A DNA stretch of 64,000 bases from Sandarakinorhabdus sp. (GTDB taxonomy: Bacteria; Pseudomonadota; Alphaproteobacteria; Sphingomonadales; Sphingomonadaceae), in the NCBI GenBank assembly GCA_020692215.1, contig JAIMKW010000003.1:295192-359191 (forward strand). Direction: 5' to 3'. Below, piece after piece: positions 1 to 7,712 of this stretch (position 1 is the first letter of the stretch; each line of letters begins with the position of its first letter). The notes below the pieces were generated by a model that saw only the letters and a list, made by a program, of their open reading frames with translations, was not told the DNA's origin and ran no database searches. A program made the translations under genes and the position numbers.

Positions 1-25
1 TCTGGTTCAGCAACGCCACGATCAC
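1..25 (-). CDS. parA: ParA-type partition ATPase, first codons only (partial)
   Basis: Only the first eight codons lie in the window. On the minus strand a GTG at 25-23 opens the peptide MIVALLNQ, which is how ParA/Soj ATPases linked to this RepA family begin, just before the Walker A lysine motif. The GTG overlaps the repA stop codon (GTGA), so the two genes are translationally coupled. A repA-parA order is common on alphaproteobacterial plasmids and ICEs. The remaining protein is outside the window, so the call rests on eight residues and the position. Confidence 0.6.
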
Positions 26-1017
26 GAGATGGTCCTCCGTGGGCGCCGCCCTGCAATGTTAGGGGATTCGTTAGAGTCGAAGTTAAGGCCGCCCCAAGTT
101 TCTGATTGACCGAGCCTTTTCGCCTTTTTCGGCAAGTGATCGCACGATAGCTCGGCTGGTGATCGCACGAGGTTTCGGGTCACCGATCGCACGATGCTGT
201 CCACGGTCTTTGCACAGGCTGGCCGGAAGGAAAGCTCGGCGCCGCCGCGTGGCATAGGCTCTATGGCGAGCCAGTAACCCGGAAGTGACTGGCGCTTCAC
301 GATCGCTCTGATTTCGGCGCTGAACCATTTGTAAGGCGCCAGGCTTCCGGACTTCAGGTGCAGGTATCGCAGGTTGAAACGCCAGCCATCAGATTGCCGG
401 CCGCCATGCTTGCGCACGATGCGGTAAAGCCAGCGCTCCAGCCCACCTGTCAGGTCGAAGTAGCCGGGGTCGATTGTCAGGATCAGTTTCTGGTCGAGCA
501 CGAGCTGGTAGAACCAGTCGGGCAGGATCATCTCGATCCCGAGCGCATTGCCGGACGCATCGGATTTTTCCACCCACTCGTTGATCCAGGAGAAGCGATG
601 CAGCCGGCGTCCGGTCGGTCGGCCGATGGAGGTGGCAATGGTTGTCGATTGCAGCCGGTCGAGCGCTGCTTTCAGCCGGACATAGGAGGCACCCGAAGTT
701 CCTCGCCGCATGAAAGTCAGCATCTCGAACGGCGTGGCTGATAGCAGCCTCGAGGTTTTCAGCCCGGAGTCTCGTGCTTCGACGATATGACTGGCTGCCC
801 AGATCAGGATGTCGGCATCCCAGATCGTCGCCATTCCGTGTTCCGGTACGGCCTCAACACGAATGGACACATCACCCGCTGCAAAGGCGATGGGCTGCAC
901 ACGCCGCGACTTCGCGAGGCTGAAAAAGGGATAGGCCATCAGATCCTGAGCATCCCGCAGAGCCATGTCGCGCGGGATCGCCCGGAATAGATCGAGCTGG
1001 GCCCGCTCGGACGCCAT
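22..1017 (-). CDS. repA: Replication initiator protein A (RepA), element A copy
   Basis: 331 residues. The core, from LDLFRAIPRDMALRDAQDLM to about residue 280, matches the RPA replication-initiator family and is plainly homologous to the second RepA at 42123-43016 (shared blocks: RDAQDLMA-PFFSLAKS, HGMATIWDADILIW, LTGGLERWLYR-VRKHGG). The family binds iterons at the plasmid origin and recruits the host replisome. Compared with the other copy it has a C-terminal tail of about 35 residues, and the DNA encoding that tail contains three iteron-like repeats, so the tail may have no function. It begins one base into the stop of the upstream HTH gene (TGATG) and overlaps the next gene by GTGA. Confidence 0.9.
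   Translation of the reverse strand: MASERAQLDLFRAIPRDMALRDAQDLMAYPFFSLAKSRRVQPIAFAAGDVSIRVEAVPEHGMATIWDADILIWAASHIVEARDSGLKTSRLLSATPFEMLTFMRRGTSGASYVRLKAALDRLQSTTIATSIGRPTGRRLHRFSWINEWVEKSDASGNALGIEMILPDWFYQLVLDQKLILTIDPGYFDLTGGLERWLYRIVRKHGGRQSDGWRFNLRYLHLKSGSLAPYKWFSAEIRAIVKRQSLPGYWLAIEPMPRGGAELSFRPACAKTVDSIVRSVTRNLVRSPAELSCDHLPKKAKRLGQSETWGGLNFDSNESPNIAGRRPRRTIS
138..194. repeat. Three iteron-like repeats, candidate origin of element A
   Basis: The 10-mer GATCGCACGA occurs at 138-147, 161-170 and 185-194, spaced 23 and 24 bp apart, inside the 3' end of repA. The first two share two more bases to the left (GTGATCGCACGA). The other repA copy has three repeats with the same period but a different sequence, as expected of RepA proteins with different iteron specificity. 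RepA binding is inferred, not shown. Confidence 0.65.
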
Positions 1018-1295
1018 CAGCGGCGCCCCGCGTAGGCAGGAGCCAGTGCTGCGTGCCGCTTGGCCGGCAGCACGGTGTCATGCCCGGGGTCGCTCGTAGA
1101 AGCCTTCATGCCGCGGTCGACCCAGGCCTGCAGGTCTGCAACGGCATAAACGACCCGGCCGCCGACCTTGGAGTAGCGCGGCCCGGTGCCGTAGCAGCGA
1201 TGCTTTTCAAGCGTGCGGTGCGAAAGGCTGAGAAATCGGGCGGCTTCCGGAGTCCGGAGGTAGCGTGGCGGAAGGCCGGGTGTGGTAGCGCTCAT
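1017..1295 (-). CDS. Excisionase-like winged-HTH protein (RdfS/AlpA type), element A copy
   Basis: 92 residues. The N-terminal half (PPRYLRTPEAARFLSLSHRTLEKHRC through GGRVVYAVADLQAWVDRG) is a MerR/AlpA-type helix-turn-helix as found in excisionases and recombination directionality factors. It is homologous to 41843-42115, which has the same neighbours. In the symbiosis ICE of Mesorhizobium the equivalent gene, rdfS, is switched on by FseA and drives excision and transfer; here it lies just downstream of an FseA-like gene and directly before repA. A role as a directionality factor for the integrase at 24.7-26.0 kb is inferred. Confidence 0.75.
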   Translation of the reverse strand: MSATTPGLPPRYLRTPEAARFLSLSHRTLEKHRCYGTGPRYSKVGGRVVYAVADLQAWVDRGMKASTSDPGHDTVLPAKRHAALAPAYAGRR

Positions 1296-1376
1296 CTATG
1301 GGCTCCTCGGGCACCGCGCAGTGGCTGTGGACAGCTTGGCGGGACAGAAGCGCAGAATGGCGAACCGGCTGCGGCG

Positions 1377-2148
1377 TCAGGGAGTCCGGATTTGAGGGGG
1401 GGCGAAATCGGAACCGCCGCCCAGCAGCGCTCGGTATCCACCGCCGGAAAGCCGTATTCCCGCATTTGTGAGGCGGATCGTGCGGCTACGGATGTCGCTC
1501 GTCTTCCAGGCTGCCCCGGGTGGCACGACATCTTCACCGAACAATGCGGTGGCAACTTGTCGATGGCTTGCGCCGGCAAGGCGGCCATGAAGAGCGCGGA
1601 GCGCAAGGGCCAACTGGCTTCGGCGATGCCGACTGGGTCGTGCAGGGTGGGGACATGCCTGCCCCTGCGTCATTCGCCAAAGTCGCTCGGCTGCTTCGTA
1701 TCGGCGCGCCATCGCTCTATTGATCGGACAAACGGCAGCGACGGGGTGATGCAGCCTTGCCGGCGCAAGGATCACGCCTTGGTCGCCGGCCTCCCAGGAC
1801 AGGTAAAGTCCGTCAGAAGCCCGCCGCAAATGCTGTGCCCGCTGCACGATGTCGATGGCGGGAAGCGCTTTCCCCAAAGGCTCGGGGCACTCGCAAAAGC
1901 AGGCCACATCGGCTGCCAAGCTGGCTCGCCAGAAAACCGGGGTCTCGCGCCAATCGAGATCCGGGTCCGCGACGAAATCGTAACCCCCATTGTTCGAGTC
2001 CCGGAGGTGCGTCGCCTTCGCGGCCCTCCGAGCGGACGAACGCACGGTAGTCCGGATTATACCTCAGAAACTCCCAGGCAAGGGCCGTGAGTCCGCAGTC
2101 AATTGTCCACTCAAAGCCCTCGCCCGACCTCCAGTCAGGCGAAGCCAT
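1377..2148 (-). CDS. FseA-like transfer activator (DUF6499 + DUF2285) joined by a +1 frameshift, element A copy
   Basis: Two minus-strand reading frames make one protein of 256 residues. The first starts at 2148 (MASPDWRSGEG, then AWEFLRYNPDYRAFVRS, a DUF6499 signature) and runs to WGLRF. The second, 1973-1377, continues VADPDLDWRETPVFW and carries the DUF2285 domain near the C-terminus (RSQLALALRALHGRLAG through GAAWKTSDIRSRTIRLTNAG). Dropping the single base at 1974, after the TTT codon at 1977-1975, joins them. The other copy (40940-41714) breaks at exactly the same codon, so this is probably programmed frameshifting as in FseA of ICEMlSym rather than decay. DUF2285 is a helix-turn-helix variant; the expected target is the downstream rdfS-like promoter. 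Confidence 0.75.
1974..1977 (-). other. Candidate +1 programmed frameshift site, element A
   Basis: On the minus strand the codons are TGG GGG TTA CGA TTT followed by C. Slippage of the Phe-tRNA from TTT to TTC moves the ribosome +1 into the DUF2285 frame. The other copy has TGG GGC CTG AGC TTT followed by C at the same place. Confidence 0.65.
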
Positions 2149-2210
2149 TGGTCACTCCGTCAGTCCCGAGGCGGCCCTCCCCGACTCGCTTTCTAATGGC
2201 ATAATGTAAC

Positions 2211-2513
2211 TTATCGGGCAGGCCCGGGCTTCCCTGATTCATCGCAATTGCCGCGCGTCAGCAGGTCCATAAAGCCGCACCTCGAGATCCAGATCGCACG
2301 CGCCAGATGCGCCGCGTGGACGCTTCGGGCATGTTCAGGGTCTTTTGCACAGTCGAGGCCGAGCACCAGCGAAGCCGCTTCTTCCCACGGAGCGCCTTCC
2401 TCCTGAGCTGCGAGAAGCCGAAGATAATGATTGGCCAAGGCCAGATCATAATCCGTCACCGTGTCAGATTGCGGTGGCGCATTGCGCAACATTGGCCCCC
2501 TTCGGTTCTCCAT
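2211..2513 (-). CDS. Small DUF2285 protein, QseM-like antiactivator, element A copy
   Basis: 100 residues from the ATG at 2513, which follows AACAGGAC; an ORF continues further upstream but that part has no counterpart in the second copy. The region DYDLALANHYLRLLAAQEEGAPW through SVHAAHLARAIWISRCGFMDLL aligns well with 40518-40784. Both are divergent from an XRE gene and precede the FseA-like gene. In ICEMlSym this position is held by QseM, a stand-alone DUF2285 protein that binds and blocks the activators TraR and FseA. No activity is shown here; the call rests on paralogy and gene order. Confidence 0.7.
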   Translation of the reverse strand: MENRRGPMLRNAPPQSDTVTDYDLALANHYLRLLAAQEEGAPWEEAASLVLGLDCAKDPEHARSVHAAHLARAIWISRCGFMDLLTRGNCDESGKPGPAR

Positions 2514-2600
2514 GTCCTGTTCCCTTGCCGCGGGTACTCTAGGACGCAACACCGTCCCGGCGAATAGCGCCTCATCGTCGGCGATGCACCTGACATTCGT

Positions 2601-2631
2601 CTTGTAGAGGATACTCCGTGGCGGAATACTC
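2601..2631. promoter_or_regulatory. Conserved operator/promoter block between XRE and DUF2285 genes, element A
   Basis: 31 bp with two ATACTC half-sites at 2611-2616 and 2626-2631. The same block, 27 of 31 bases identical, lies in the same orientation relative to the XRE gene at 40323-40353. A further GAGTAT overlaps the XRE start codon and another ATACTC lies just inside the gene, so the XRE protein probably regulates itself and the divergent DUF2285 gene. Confidence 0.7.
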
Positions 2632-2654
2632 GACAAGCGCGTCGCTTGGCGAGT

Positions 2655-2867
2655 ATGACTTCGAAGGAGATACTCGCCCGCAATCTGAAAGCGCTGCGCC
2701 TTGAACGCGGCTGGTCGCAGGAGGAGCTGGCGCATAGGGCGGGACTGGACAGGACTTATATAAGCTCGCTGGAGCGGCGGAAGTATGCACCAACGCTTGA
2801 CGTTCTGGACAAATTGGCGGGCGCTTTGGCAATTGGTGCCTCTGATCTCATAAATGGGCTGAAATAG
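2655..2867 (+). CDS. XRE-family HTH regulator, QseC-like, element A copy
   Basis: 70 residues from the ATG at 2655 (a TTG three codons upstream is the alternative). It is a single Cro/C1 helix-turn-helix: LARNLKALRLERGWSQEELAHRAGLDRTYISSLERRKYAPTLDVLDKLAGAL. It is homologous to the minus-strand gene at 40072-40299 and, like it, divergent from a small DUF2285 gene. In ICEMlSym the XRE protein QseC controls qseM from between the two genes. The ATACTC repeats around its start are the likely binding sites. Confidence 0.85.
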   Translation: MTSKEILARNLKALRLERGWSQEELAHRAGLDRTYISSLERRKYAPTLDVLDKLAGALAIGASDLINGLK

Positions 2868-3116
2868 GTTGTTGTTGAAGGCACGTTCTGGGCGGCTTCC
2901 AGTCCGGCCGGTTCTGGCCACTATAAAGCAGTGAACTGACGTTCGACCTGGCCGACTCTATTCGACCGCTGTTTACCCGCTAGCTGCCGTAGCGCGAACA
3001 AGTCATGAACAACAGGTGCTGCTGAAACCAGCCATAAGCATACAGGGCACGAGCTAGGCAGCAGCGCGCCCTCATCTAGGAATTGCAGCGGGCAATGGCC
3101 CCGTTTCAAGCCGGCT

Positions 3117-3536
3117 TCACTCGTTGTTGAGCAGCGCGTCCATGACGGGGCAAACCTGCGTCTCTCCGCCTCCGCACTGCTCAGACATTGCCGCCAGCGA
3201 TTGTTCAAGGCGGCGAAGATCTCTGATCCTGTCCCTGACATCCTGAAGATGCCGTTCGGTGAGCGCGAGGATGTTGCCGCACGTGTAGTCATGTGATTGC
3301 GCCAAGTTCGCGAGGCTGCGCACCTCCTCTACTGAGAAACCCAGCTCGCGCGCCCGAAGAATGAACCCAAGCCTGGCCTGATCGTCTTTGGAATAGAGAC
3401 GGTGCCCGCTTGCGGTGCGACCAGGCGCGTGCAGCAAGCCGATATTTTCATAATATCGGATTGTTTCGATATTGCAGCCGTGGCGCTTGGCGAGCGCGCC
3501 GCGCTTTAGCCTTTCGCCACCTCCCGCAACCGCCAT
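3117..3536 (-). CDS. merR: Mercury-responsive MerR regulator
   Basis: 139 residues. The N-terminal MerR winged HTH (KRGALAKRHGCNIETIRYYENIGLL, then GHRLYSKDDQARLGFILRARELGFS) is followed by a dimerisation helix and a short C-terminal loop. Three cysteines fit Hg(II) binding: one in HDYTCGN and a pair in QCGGGETQVCP. The pair is eight residues apart, one fewer than in Tn501 MerR. It is divergent from merT across a promoter with the 19-bp spacer typical of MerR control. Cytoplasmic repressor/activator. Confidence 0.85.
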   Translation of the reverse strand: MAVAGGGERLKRGALAKRHGCNIETIRYYENIGLLHAPGRTASGHRLYSKDDQARLGFILRARELGFSVEEVRSLANLAQSHDYTCGNILALTERHLQDVRDRIRDLRRLEQSLAAMSEQCGGGETQVCPVMDALLNNE

Positions 3537-3549
3537 GGAAAATCTCCCC

Positions 3550-3580
3550 TTGCTCCTGTAGCTACTACAGAGACTACAGT
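3550..3580 (+). promoter_or_regulatory. merT promoter with MerR operator
   Basis: TTGCTC at 3550-3555 and TACAGT at 3575-3580 are separated by 19 bp, the over-long spacer that MerR-family activators untwist. Inside it lies the perfect dyad CTGTAG-CTA-CTACAG at 3556-3570. Confidence 0.8.
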
Positions 3581-3611
3581 GCGATTCAGATGGAAGCGAG
3601 AGTGGAGTGCA

Positions 3612-4007
3612 ATGCCCGGAACGAGGTCTCAGGATAGCCCGGCGATGTTGATGGAAAAAGGCCGTCGCGGCGCAGGACTGTTGGCGGCGGGCGGCGTGGC
3701 CGGCGCATTGCTCGCATCCTCCTGCTGCATCGTCCCGCTGGTGCTGGTTACGCTTGGGGTGTCAGGGGCATGGATCAGCAATTTTTCGGCGCTTGAACGC
3801 TACAACCCCTATTTTGTCGCAATCACACTCATCTTTTTGGCCGCCGGCTTCTGGTACGTCTACGGTCGCCGGCAGCCAGTTTGCGACGATGACAGCTTCT
3901 GCGCGCGCCCGGCTTCATCGCGCATCACCAAATCGGCCCTGTGGGTCGGCACTGTCCTGATCATCCTCGCCATGACGCTGAATTGGTGGGCGCCGCTGTT
4001 TTACTAG
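3612..4007 (+). CDS. merT: Mercuric ion transport protein MerT
   Basis: 131 residues from the ATG at 3612, preceded by GGAGTGCA; an in-frame start at 3579 lies inside the promoter and is unlikely. There are three hydrophobic segments. The first has the vicinal cysteines LLASSCCIVPLVLV and the cytoplasmic loop has a second pair, CDDDSFC, both typical of MerT, which moves Hg(II) from MerP across the inner membrane. It is followed 10 bp later by merP. No mercuric reductase gene follows, which is odd, because imported mercury would normally be reduced by MerA. Confidence 0.88.
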   Translation: MPGTRSQDSPAMLMEKGRRGAGLLAAGGVAGALLASSCCIVPLVLVTLGVSGAWISNFSALERYNPYFVAITLIFLAAGFWYVYGRRQPVCDDDSFCARPASSRITKSALWVGTVLIILAMTLNWWAPLFY

Positions 4008-4017
4008 GAGACATGAC

Positions 4018-4341
4018 ATGAGACTCGATCTGCAGGCTGCCGCTGCAATCATCGCCGGTATCGCAGGAGCCGTCCTTGTTGCCACCGTTCCGGCGGCGCT
4101 TGCCATTGCCGCGCCGGCCAGTGTGCGCACCAGCGTGTTCGCTGTCAGCAAGATGACGTGCGCAACCTGTCCGATTGCAGTGAAGACGGCGATGGGCCGC
4201 GTCGCAGGCGTCAAGCAGGTGAAGGTAGACTTCGAAGCGAAGACCGCGACCGTGACCTATGACCCGGCGATTGCCACGCCGACAACGATCGCGATGGCAT
4301 CGACCGATATCGGCTTTCCAGCGCAACCGGTTGCCCGGTGA
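4018..4341 (+). CDS. merP: Periplasmic mercury-binding protein MerP
   Basis: 107 residues: an N-terminal hydrophobic signal segment ending near ALAIAAPA, then a heavy-metal-associated domain with the metal site KMTCATCPIAV and the fold continuing to DIGFPAQ. It binds Hg(II) in the periplasm and hands it to MerT. The stop codon overlaps a possible GTG start of the next gene, and spacing to merT is 10 bp, so the three genes form one operon. Confidence 0.88.
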   Translation: MRLDLQAAAAIIAGIAGAVLVATVPAALAIAAPASVRTSVFAVSKMTCATCPIAVKTAMGRVAGVKQVKVDFEAKTATVTYDPAIATPTTIAMASTDIGFPAQPVAR

Positions 4342-4376
4342 CGGCCGCTCTTCCCGGCAGTCCCGAGGCTTTCGCC

Positions 4377-4601
4377 ATGGAACTGATGTCCACACTCATT
4401 TGCCCCTATTGCGCGCACGCTGAGACTGAATCGATGCCCACCAACGCGTGTCAGTACTTCTATGACTGTAAGGGCTGCGGGGTAATGCTTCGCCCGAATG
4501 CGGGGGACTGTTGTGTGTTCTGCTCGTTCGGCGACGTGCCCTGTCCGCCGATTCAGGAAGCCCGCGCGCTTGGCACCACATCCTGTTGCCAGCAAAGCTG
4601 A
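4377..4601 (+). CDS. GDCCVxC-domain cysteine-rich protein of the mer operon
   Basis: 74 residues from the ATG at 4377; a GTG at 4338 overlapping the merP stop would add 13 residues. Nine cysteines include LICPYCAHAE, the family signature AGDCCVFCSFGDVPCPPIQ and a C-terminal TSCC. Proteins with this signature occur in mercury and other metal clusters next to merT and merP; their biochemical role is not settled. It may take the place of a mercury-handling protein here, since merA is absent. Confidence 0.75.
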   Translation: MELMSTLICPYCAHAETESMPTNACQYFYDCKGCGVMLRPNAGDCCVFCSFGDVPCPPIQEARALGTTSCCQQS

Positions 4602-4745
4602 ACGTGCGGCCAATCCGGCCGACAGCATGCGCTTGCCAATAACGGCTGCAGGTCAGCAATGGTGCACCTGCTTTTGGGACCATGCATCAAAAAGGCCGAG
4701 TAACCAAACTTTTGGCCGAACGTTGCTATGAAGCGAGCAAAGATA

Positions 4746-4769
4746 GCCCCGCCCGTTGCCGGGCGGGGC
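4746..4769 (-). terminator. Hairpin terminator after DUF736 gene (element A)
   Basis: Perfect 10-bp stem GCCCCGCCCG / CGGGCGGGGC with a 4-base loop, just past the DUF736 stop. The second DUF736 gene ends in the same stem sequence, extended to 13 bp, at 40033-40062. Confidence 0.7.
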
Positions 4770-4776
4770 GTATCGG

Positions 4777-5100
4777 TCACTCGCCGTTGGGGCGGCGCCC
4801 GCGGGTCCAGACCAGATTGTAGCCCTCTTCGCCTTCGGCTTCGAACAGGTTGGCGTAGATGGGGGCAGCGAAGCTCGGATCGTCCAGCTTGACCGAGAGA
4901 TATTCGCGGCCGGCTTTGGAGATCTCGCTCCAGGCGGCGCCGATTTCGGCCCGGCCGGCGAACACCCGGTGGCTGGGGGCCTTGTCGTTGCCGCGATCTT
5001 CCTCGGGCGCGAAGCGAACGTTCTTCGCCTGCATCTGAAGGGTGACGATCTCGCCCTGGAATTCGTCGCCGACCTTCTTGAAGTTGCCGATGTTTGCCAT
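4777..5100 (-). CDS. DUF736 protein, element A copy
   Basis: 107 residues, a typical length for DUF736. The start MANIGNFKKVGDEFQGEIVTL and the segment HRVFAGRAEIGAAW, then YLSVKLDDPSF, match the family and the homologue at 39702-40022. DUF736 genes are common on alphaproteobacterial plasmids and ICEs beside conjugation genes; the function is unknown. It ends in a strong hairpin and its leader carries a 21-bp motif shared with the other copy. Confidence 0.9.
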   Translation of the reverse strand: MANIGNFKKVGDEFQGEIVTLQMQAKNVRFAPEEDRGNDKAPSHRVFAGRAEIGAAWSEISKAGREYLSVKLDDPSFAAPIYANLFEAEGEEGYNLVWTRGRRPNGE

Positions 5101-5510
5101 TGTCCTTCTCCTTGTCTGATCGGGACCGCGCCAATCGCGGCCTCGATGGCTGTCGTCGGCAGGGGTGATCGGATACGCACGCTTAAGCGCCGGAGCGCAG
5201 CGGCGGATGGTGACGGGCCGACTTTCTTGCCTCGCGAGGAATGCCGGGGCACCTCAGGGGTCCCCAAGCGGCCTGCCGCATGGGGATGAGGCCGGCAGGG
5301 GAAGAAAGTCTGCTCAGAGCCATTGCGTTCAACCGATCAAGGCGCAGCCGTCCTCCTGCCAGATCAAGCCAATCAGAGGCGCGTGTGCGGCGGTCTCTGG
5401 CCAGCAAGCGGCAGAGCGACACGGGAAACCCGGACTTTCAAGCCGGCGTCGACAACATGGGTAGAGCGGCAAGCACAGGCGTGCGGAACGGATACTCTTC
5501 GAGCCTGAAA
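5101..5510. other. 410-bp leader region upstream of DUF736 (element A)
   Basis: No credible gene. It contains the shared 21-bp motif at 5223-5243 and is probably the promoter and 5' leader of the DUF736 gene. Confidence 0.5.
5223..5243 (-). promoter_or_regulatory. 21-bp motif with palindromic core in DUF736 leader (element A)
   Basis: On the minus strand the 21 bases contain the palindrome CCTCGCGAGG followed by CAAGAAA. The identical 21 bases occur in the same orientation at 39557-39577 upstream of the other DUF736 gene, in leaders that are otherwise diverged. Confidence 0.6.
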
Positions 5511-6029
5511 TCAGCGGCGACGCGTCCTTGCCGGCCACGTCGCGGGACCGGACCGAACCATCGGTGATTGGGGTGACGGATCCGTTGGCCGTTTGCGTTG
5601 TCCAAGGTCTGCGGCAGGCGTCTCCGCCAGATGCGCGCCCATTGCCAGCCTGTGCCAGGCAATGAAGCCGCCCGCGAAAGAGGCAATCAGGGACAAGCCT
5701 ATGAGCCACACCTCGCTGTCGACCGACATCCGCAGGATCCCGCGGGCGGCGAAGAAAGTGGCAACGGCGGCCGGCACCGAGAACAGAAGGCCCAGCAGGG
5801 CTCTGGTCACGGGCGAGTGAACACGCGCAAACAGTGCCTGTCCGACTCCGATCATTAGCCCGCCGATGATGATCCCGACCAGGATGGAGACGGGCACGCC
5901 GGCACCGGTCGCGTGCGCCAGAAGCCCGGCACCCACTGCGGCAAACACAGGGAGAGCATTTACGGCGAGTGCAAACAGCAGCCAAAGCAGGAAGGCAATT
6001 GCAGCGACGCTGATCAGGCCAAGCAGCAT
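5511..6029 (-). CDS. Small membrane protein, element A copy
   Basis: 172 residues. About four transmembrane segments, the first being LLGLISVAAIAFLLWLLFALAV, and then a polar C-terminal tail rich in R, P and T. It occupies the same position, between DUF2493 and DUF736, as 38687-39091, and both have an N-terminus of the form ML-GL/F with similar hydrophobic spacing, so they are probably homologous. No enzymatic motif is visible. The tail of about 40 residues is absent from the other copy. Confidence 0.7.
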   Translation of the reverse strand: MLLGLISVAAIAFLLWLLFALAVNALPVFAAVGAGLLAHATGAGVPVSILVGIIIGGLMIGVGQALFARVHSPVTRALLGLLFSVPAAVATFFAARGILRMSVDSEVWLIGLSLIASFAGGFIAWHRLAMGAHLAETPAADLGQRKRPTDPSPQSPMVRSGPATWPARTRRR

Positions 6030-6159
6030 GGGGGCACTCCCGCAAAAACGTCGGCCGCCGCCGTCGGTCGACAGGTGTGGAGCATAGCATGATTGCTAAG
6101 CCCGCGCCTCCGCAAAGCCGGCAGTACGGCTTTGCGGACACACGTAGTGTCGGGCACTG

Positions 6160-7071
6160 TCATCCTCCCGGCTCGTCGAAACGCCACACACGGATGCCTT
6201 TGGCACGCGCCTTGTCGGCCAGGTTGGCCGAGACGCCGGAACCGGGAAAGACGATGACCCCGATCGGCAGAGCTTCGAGCATCTGGTCGTTGCGGCGGAA
6301 CGGTGCGGCCTTCTGGTGGCGCGTCCAGTCGGGCTTGAAGGCCACCTGCGGAACATTGCGGGCGTCTGCCCAGCGCGACGCGATGCGCTCGGCACCCTTG
6401 GGTGTGCCGCCGTGCAGCAGCACCATGTCGGGATGGCGCGCGTGCACCTTGTCGAGCGCGGCCCAGATCCGGTGGTGGTCGTTGCAATCCGTGCCGCCCG
6501 TGAAGGCAATGCGCGGGCCGGGGGGCAGCATCACTTCGGTTTCGCTCCGACGCTTGGCGGCGAGGAAGTCTCGGCTGTCGATCATGGCGGCTGTCATGGT
6601 GACGTGGTTTACCCGGCTGCCGCCTCGCGGATGCCAAGGCTGCCCGATGTGGCGCTCGAACATGTCGGCTGCGAGATCGCGGAAGCCCTCGAAGCAGTTT
6701 CGGCGTTCGATCAGGGACAGGCCTTCGGCGAGCAGGCGCTCCAGCTCGACGGAGCGCACTTCCGAGCCGTCCTGATCGCGGGTGGACTGACGCTGGGCCT
6801 GTTCATTGTCGTCCAGCAGGCGTTGCAGCCGTTCGATGCGGCGATGGAACAGGTTGACGAGGCTCCAGAGCAGATCGTCGAGGTCGGGTTCAAGGCGCGT
6901 GTCGACGAGGGTGCCGACAAGCGCGTCGAACATGTCGGTGATCGCACCGTTGGCAACGCGCGGCTCGGGAAGGGGGCGGGCATCTGGATCGTCGCCGAAA
7001 CCGCGCCAGCCGTAAAGCTGGAGTTCCTGGAAGAGGAGTGCGGTGGCATTGGGGGTATCGTCGTCCGTCAT
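6160..7071 (-). CDS. DUF2493 (SLOG-type) protein, element A copy
   Basis: 303 residues. The N-terminal helical half (ITDMFDALVGTLVDTRLEPDLDDLLWSL, then VNHVTMTAAMIDSRDFLAAKRR) is followed by a DUF2493 Rossmann-like domain from about residue 185: PRIAFTGGTDCNDHHRIWAALDKV, then LLHGGTPKGAERIA. SLOG-superfamily domains bind nucleotide-derived ligands. It is homologous to 36233-37150 with the same architecture. Its actual role on these elements is unknown. It ends 130 bp upstream of the membrane-protein start. Confidence 0.85.
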   Translation of the reverse strand: MTDDDTPNATALLFQELQLYGWRGFGDDPDARPLPEPRVANGAITDMFDALVGTLVDTRLEPDLDDLLWSLVNLFHRRIERLQRLLDDNEQAQRQSTRDQDGSEVRSVELERLLAEGLSLIERRNCFEGFRDLAADMFERHIGQPWHPRGGSRVNHVTMTAAMIDSRDFLAAKRRSETEVMLPPGPRIAFTGGTDCNDHHRIWAALDKVHARHPDMVLLHGGTPKGAERIASRWADARNVPQVAFKPDWTRHQKAAPFRRNDQMLEALPIGVIVFPGSGVSANLADKARAKGIRVWRFDEPGG

Positions 7072-7432
7072 GGCTGGTCTCCAACGGCTGCCGGGATGGT
7101 CATGCCGTGGGCGCCTCTTGGGCGGGCGCGGAGCTTGGCCGCACCGCAGGCCGCAGCAAAGCGGAGGACGGCGGCGGCCGACTTGTTTGTTGCGCGAGGA
7201 GCGCAGGCCAAGACGTTGGATAAGGTACCACCGGTTCCGCGCGGGGAAAGAAGTCGGCCGCCGCCGTTGTGGCCAGGCTCATCGCCCGACCACGCGCCCG
7301 GCTACGGCATGAGCATCTCGCGGCTTGGGGTCTGGTCGATGGAGGAGGCAAGACCTTTGTGATGGACAACGCAAATGACTGACTGGAATGGGGCCGTCTC
7401 CCGACAAGCAGGTTTCGGACAATTGCACGTGG
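7072..7432. other. Gene-poor junction between DUF2493 leader and copper block
   Basis: About 360 bp in which I see no credible gene. It lies where conserved backbone meets the metal cargo and probably holds the DUF2493 promoter and the cargo boundary. Confidence 0.4.
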
Positions 7433-7585
7433 TTAGCCGGCATTGCCATCTGTAACGTCGACAACCGATCCACGCATGATGAAGGTGTGACCGATACCGG
7501 CGGCCGTTGCTGTGGCTGGTAGCCCGACGGGCAACGCCAATATGATCAGTGCGCTGGCAATCGTCCGTGTCGTGAAAATGCGCGT
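7433..7585 (-). pseudogene. Remnant of a small exported protein, start codon lost
   Basis: On the minus strand a good ribosome binding site (AAGGAG, 7-base gap) is followed by ACG rather than ATG at 7585-7583. The frame then encodes RIFTTRTIASALIILALPV and a plausible signal peptide ending in ATATAAG, then GHTFIMRGSVVDVTDG before an early stop. It looks like a damaged exported protein of the copper block. An ACG start giving a 50-residue peptide is less likely. Confidence 0.35.
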
Positions 7586-7712
7586 CTTGGTACTCCTTGG
7601 CGCGGCACCATGTTGCGTAACGCCGCCCCTGCCGCGAGGGAGGTGGCGCCTCGTCGTCAGGGCGCTCCGGCCAAGAAGAAGGACAGGCGTGCAACGCTTC
7701 AAGGGCTTCAGG

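Noticed and set aside
1377..2148. Pseudogene by simple frameshift mutation
   Set aside because: The other copy changes frame at the identical codon with the same TTT-C context, and both joined products have the same length.
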